Shown piece by piece: positions 4,563 through 5,052 of a stretch of 5,052 nucleotides of DNA (positions within the stretch are counted from its first letter, which is position 1; the number at the start of each line of letters is the position of its first letter). This DNA is from Actinomycetota bacterium (GTDB lineage Bacteria > Actinomycetota > Thermoleophilia > Gaiellales > Gaiellaceae). A model generated the notes under the pieces. That model did not search any database and was not told the DNA's origin. It saw only the letters and a list, made by a program, of their open reading frames with translations. The translations under genes and the position numbers were made by a program. The stretch covers positions 1 through 5,052 of the forward strand of contig VGCB01000252.1 in NCBI GenBank assembly GCA_016870235.1, read 5' to 3'.

Positions 4563-5052
4563 TTGTGGACGGAGTCGCGCTGGACGGGGATCCTCCCGGC
4601 CTCGCGGACGAAGCGGACGAGCTGCTCGATCTTCTGCTCGGTCTCGGTGCGCGCGCCGGCGGCGTGGAAGATCGTCTCGCGCATGACCGTGCCCTGCACG
4701 TCGTTGGCGCCGAAGTGGAGCCCGACAGCCGCGAGCGGCATCCCCATCATGATCCAGTACGCCTTCACGTTCTCGATGTTGTCGAGCATCAGCCGCGAGA
4801 GGGCGAGCATCTTGAGATCCTCCGAGCCGGTCGTGTGCCGCCAGCCGCGGCGCTCGAAGACGGTGTTCTCGGGGTGGAAGGCCAGCGGGATGAAGGCGAC
4901 GAACCCTGCCGTGCGATCCTGCTGCTCGCGCAGCCGCAGCAGGTGGTCGACCCGCTCCTCGTAGGTCTCGACGTGGCCGTAGAGCATCGTGCAGGTCGAC
5001 CGCAGCCCCATCCGATGGGCGGTGTCGTGGACATGGAACCAGATGTCGGGGT
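4541..5052 (-). CDS. mqnE: Aminofutalosine synthase (radical SAM), C-terminal part
   Basis: MqnE is the radical SAM enzyme that joins 3-[(1-carboxyvinyl)oxy]benzoate, the MqnA product, to the adenosyl group of SAM to form 6-amino-6-deoxyfutalosine. The gene runs off the right edge, and 169 C-terminal residues are visible. They begin PDIWFHVHDTAHRMGLRST and end at TGA 4543-4541. Family blocks are TMLYGHVETYEERVDHLL, LREQQDRTAGFVAFIPLAFH followed by PENT, LDNIENVKAYW, GLHFGANDVQGT and REAGRIPVQRDS. FIPLAFHPEN points to MqnE and not MqnC. The CxxxCxxC cluster motif lies outside the window. The fragment is clearly paralogous to the C-terminal half of MqnC in this window (YGHVET.EERV.H, FGA.D, PVQRD). 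The ATG at 5011 is an internal methionine, since homologous sequence continues upstream of it. It is the first visible gene of the operon, and any promoter is beyond the window. Confidence 0.92.
   Translation of the reverse strand, partial: PDIWFHVHDTAHRMGLRSTCTMLYGHVETYEERVDHLLRLREQQDRTAGFVAFIPLAFHPENTVFERRGWRHTTGSEDLKMLALSRLMLDNIENVKAYWIMMGMPLAAVGLHFGANDVQGTVMRETIFHAAGARTETEQKIEQLVRFVREAGRIPVQRDSVHNVIRRFA

Noticed and set aside
2680..5052. mqnC and mqnE as a recent gene duplication
   Set aside because: Shared motifs exist (YGHVET, PVQRD), but the diagnostic residues differ (FISWTFQ against FIPLAFH). They are ancient paralogues with separate steps in the same pathway.

Overview
This 5,052-base window is very GC-rich. 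Third codon positions are almost all G or C and there are several GTG starts. It looks chromosomal. Two things suggest a deep-branching actinobacterium, possibly of the Thermoleophilia (Solirubrobacterales/Gaiellales) type: tandem Ig-like repeats of the 'SGT..VG..L...NGTW' / 'WLRCD.AG.SC' kind in a secreted protein, and an intact futalosine-route menaquinone cluster. The taxonomic placement is inference from sequence style, not from a marker gene.

Left half, plus strand. Bases 1-696 are the C-terminal part of a beta-lactamase-fold serine hydrolase, cut by the window edge. A perfect 12-bp GC hairpin follows. Next is a complete beta-carbonic anhydrase (770-1378), closely similar to E. coli Can and carrying the type II allosteric residues. 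After an 85-base gap comes a secreted protein (1464-2537) with a signal peptide, two Ig-like domains and a C-terminal beta-rich domain. Its reading frame stops at a TGA, but what looks like the family's normal C-terminal tail continues one base out of register up to a TAG at 2593-2595. The end is therefore probably frameshifted, by mutation, sequencing error or (less likely) recoding.

Centre. Bases 2596-2679 separate convergent transcription units and hold two GC-rich inverted repeats, probably a two-way terminator region.

Right half, minus strand, read right to left. The 3' part of mqnE (aminofutalosine synthase), a complete mqnA (chorismate dehydratase) and a complete mqnC (cyclic dehypoxanthinyl futalosine synthase) are joined by two 4-base GTGA stop/start overlaps. 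MqnA makes 3-enolpyruvyl-benzoate from chorismate, MqnE converts it to aminofutalosine, and MqnC cyclises dehypoxanthinyl futalosine later in the route. Three of the early steps to menaquinone are thus translated from one tightly coupled operon. The deamination and nucleosidase steps (mqnB and any deaminase) and the later mqnD are not in the window.

I saw no tRNA, rRNA, CRISPR array, insertion sequence or phage gene, and no gene-free stretch above 300 bases. I did not find an undescribed multi-gene system. The most noteworthy items are the displaced C-terminal tail at 2535-2595, the probably leaderless carbonic anhydrase transcript, and the mqnE-mqnA junction, which carries an 11-bp direct repeat.
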